Shown here: in pieces, positions 63,628 to 64,000 of the stretch | Position numbering within the stretch: the first letter of the stretch is position 1 | How the letters are laid out: the number at the start of each line of letters is the position of its first letter | Assembly (NCBI GenBank): GCA_037478855.1 | Contig: JBBFLY010000002.1 | Span: 25,741-89,740, forward strand | Direction of reading: 5' to 3' | DNA length: 64,000 nucleotides | Source of the DNA: Rhabdothermincola sp037478855 | GTDB lineage: Bacteria > Actinomycetota > Acidimicrobiia > Acidimicrobiales > Acidimicrobilacustridaceae | Program-made: the position numbers and the translations under genes | Notes under the pieces: model-generated | Told to the model about the DNA's origin: nothing | Database searches by the model: none | The model's input: the letters and a program-made list of their open reading frames with translations, nothing else

Positions 63628-64000
63628 GTGCACATCGAACGGCTGACCATCGAGGCCGGGGACGCGACCTTCTCTCTGGACCTCCACCCATCCTTCACCG
63701 TCATCGCCGGCGTGGGGCCCGCCGAGCGCCGCGGCCTGATCGCCGAGATGCTCGGCGCGCTCGGAGACGGCCGACCGGGCGTCCACCTCGAACTTCAGGC
63801 GGACTCCGGCACCCGTTACGGCCTCCTCCGCCCCGTCAACGGCCCAGCCCGGGTCATCAGCCTCGCCAGAGGCATCGACGTGACCGAGGCCTTTCGATCA
63901 GCGGACGGCACGGTCGACGTGCTCGCCCGGGTGGGCCTGAGCACCCGATCCGCGAAGAAGGTGCTGCGGCTCACCGAGGTCGACCTCACGACCCGTTCGC
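63628..64000 (+). CDS. hypothetical protein, partial; possible degenerate P-loop N-terminus
   Basis: 124 visible residues, (V/M)HIERLTIEAGDATFSLDL, running off the right edge. The strand-loop FTVIAGVGPAERRGLIAEML resembles the start of an AAA/SMC-type ATPase, but the Walker A lysine is absent. G/C-ending codons support coding. The GTG at 63628 has AGGGG only 2 nt away. I cannot name a family from this fragment. Confidence 0.7.
   Translation, partial: MHIERLTIEAGDATFSLDLHPSFTVIAGVGPAERRGLIAEMLGALGDGRPGVHLELQADSGTRYGLLRPVNGPARVISLARGIDVTEAFRSADGTVDVLARVGLSTRSAKKVLRLTEVDLTTRS

Overview
The window reads as a high-GC actinobacterial chromosome, and I infer a deep-branching lineage such as Acidimicrobiia. 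The reasons are strongly GC-biased codons, GuaB3, a zinc-type uS14, a bifunctional NAD(P)H-hydrate repair enzyme and several leaderless GTG/ATG starts placed 6-7 nt after TANNNT boxes. Almost every gene is on the minus strand, so the biological order runs from 64 kb down to 1. I see no insertion sequence, prophage or CRISPR array.

Layout in the direction of transcription. (1) 63.4-59.5 kb: tRNA-Thr, tRNA-Met, a second tuf gene, rpmG, an ECF sigma/anti-sigma pair, tRNA-Trp, secE and nusG. (2) 59.4-48.6 kb: rplK-rplA, rplJ-rplL, rpoB-rpoC. (3) 48.4-44.0 kb: rpsL-rpsG-fusA-tuf-rpsJ. (4) 43.7-31.1 kb: the S10-spc cluster from rplC to secY-adk-map, with its own promoter upstream of rplC and an unrecognised 104-residue gene coupled between rplD and rplW. 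(5) 31.0-26.8 kb: infA (apparent CTG start), rpmJ, rpsM, rpsK, rpsD, rpoA, rplQ, truA. (6) 26.7-25.5 kb: an encapsulin nanocompartment operon (encapsulated ferritin plus shell protein). (7) 25.4-16.3 kb: rplM-rpsI followed by cell-wall and cofactor genes: glmM, a 1150-residue GlmS-like protein, acpS, nnr, a CBS-domain protein and alr. (8) 16.2-9.7 kb: a P1-family peptidase, a type-4 uracil-DNA glycosylase, the t6A genes tsaE-tsaB-rimI-tsaD, and groES-groEL under a tandem CIRCE operator. (9) 9.6-1 kb: a potassium-channel gene on the plus strand, a divergent 52-residue protein plus Nudix hydrolase, an alpha/beta hydrolase, a small unknown protein, guaB3-guaA, a dienelactone-hydrolase-like protein, and a PcrA/UvrD helicase that runs off the left edge.

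Most of the window supplies the transcription and translation machinery, with an attached block for UDP-GlcNAc/peptidoglycan precursors, GMP synthesis, tRNA modification and protein folding. The accessory items of most interest are the encapsulin operon in the r-protein neighbourhood, the extra gene inside the S10 operon, the oversized GlmS-like enzyme, an RNA polymerase beta-prime subunit that has lost its second zinc site, two almost identical tuf genes with codon use unlike their neighbours, and the non-standard infA start. Promoter calls are hexamer matches read by eye and should be treated as predictions.
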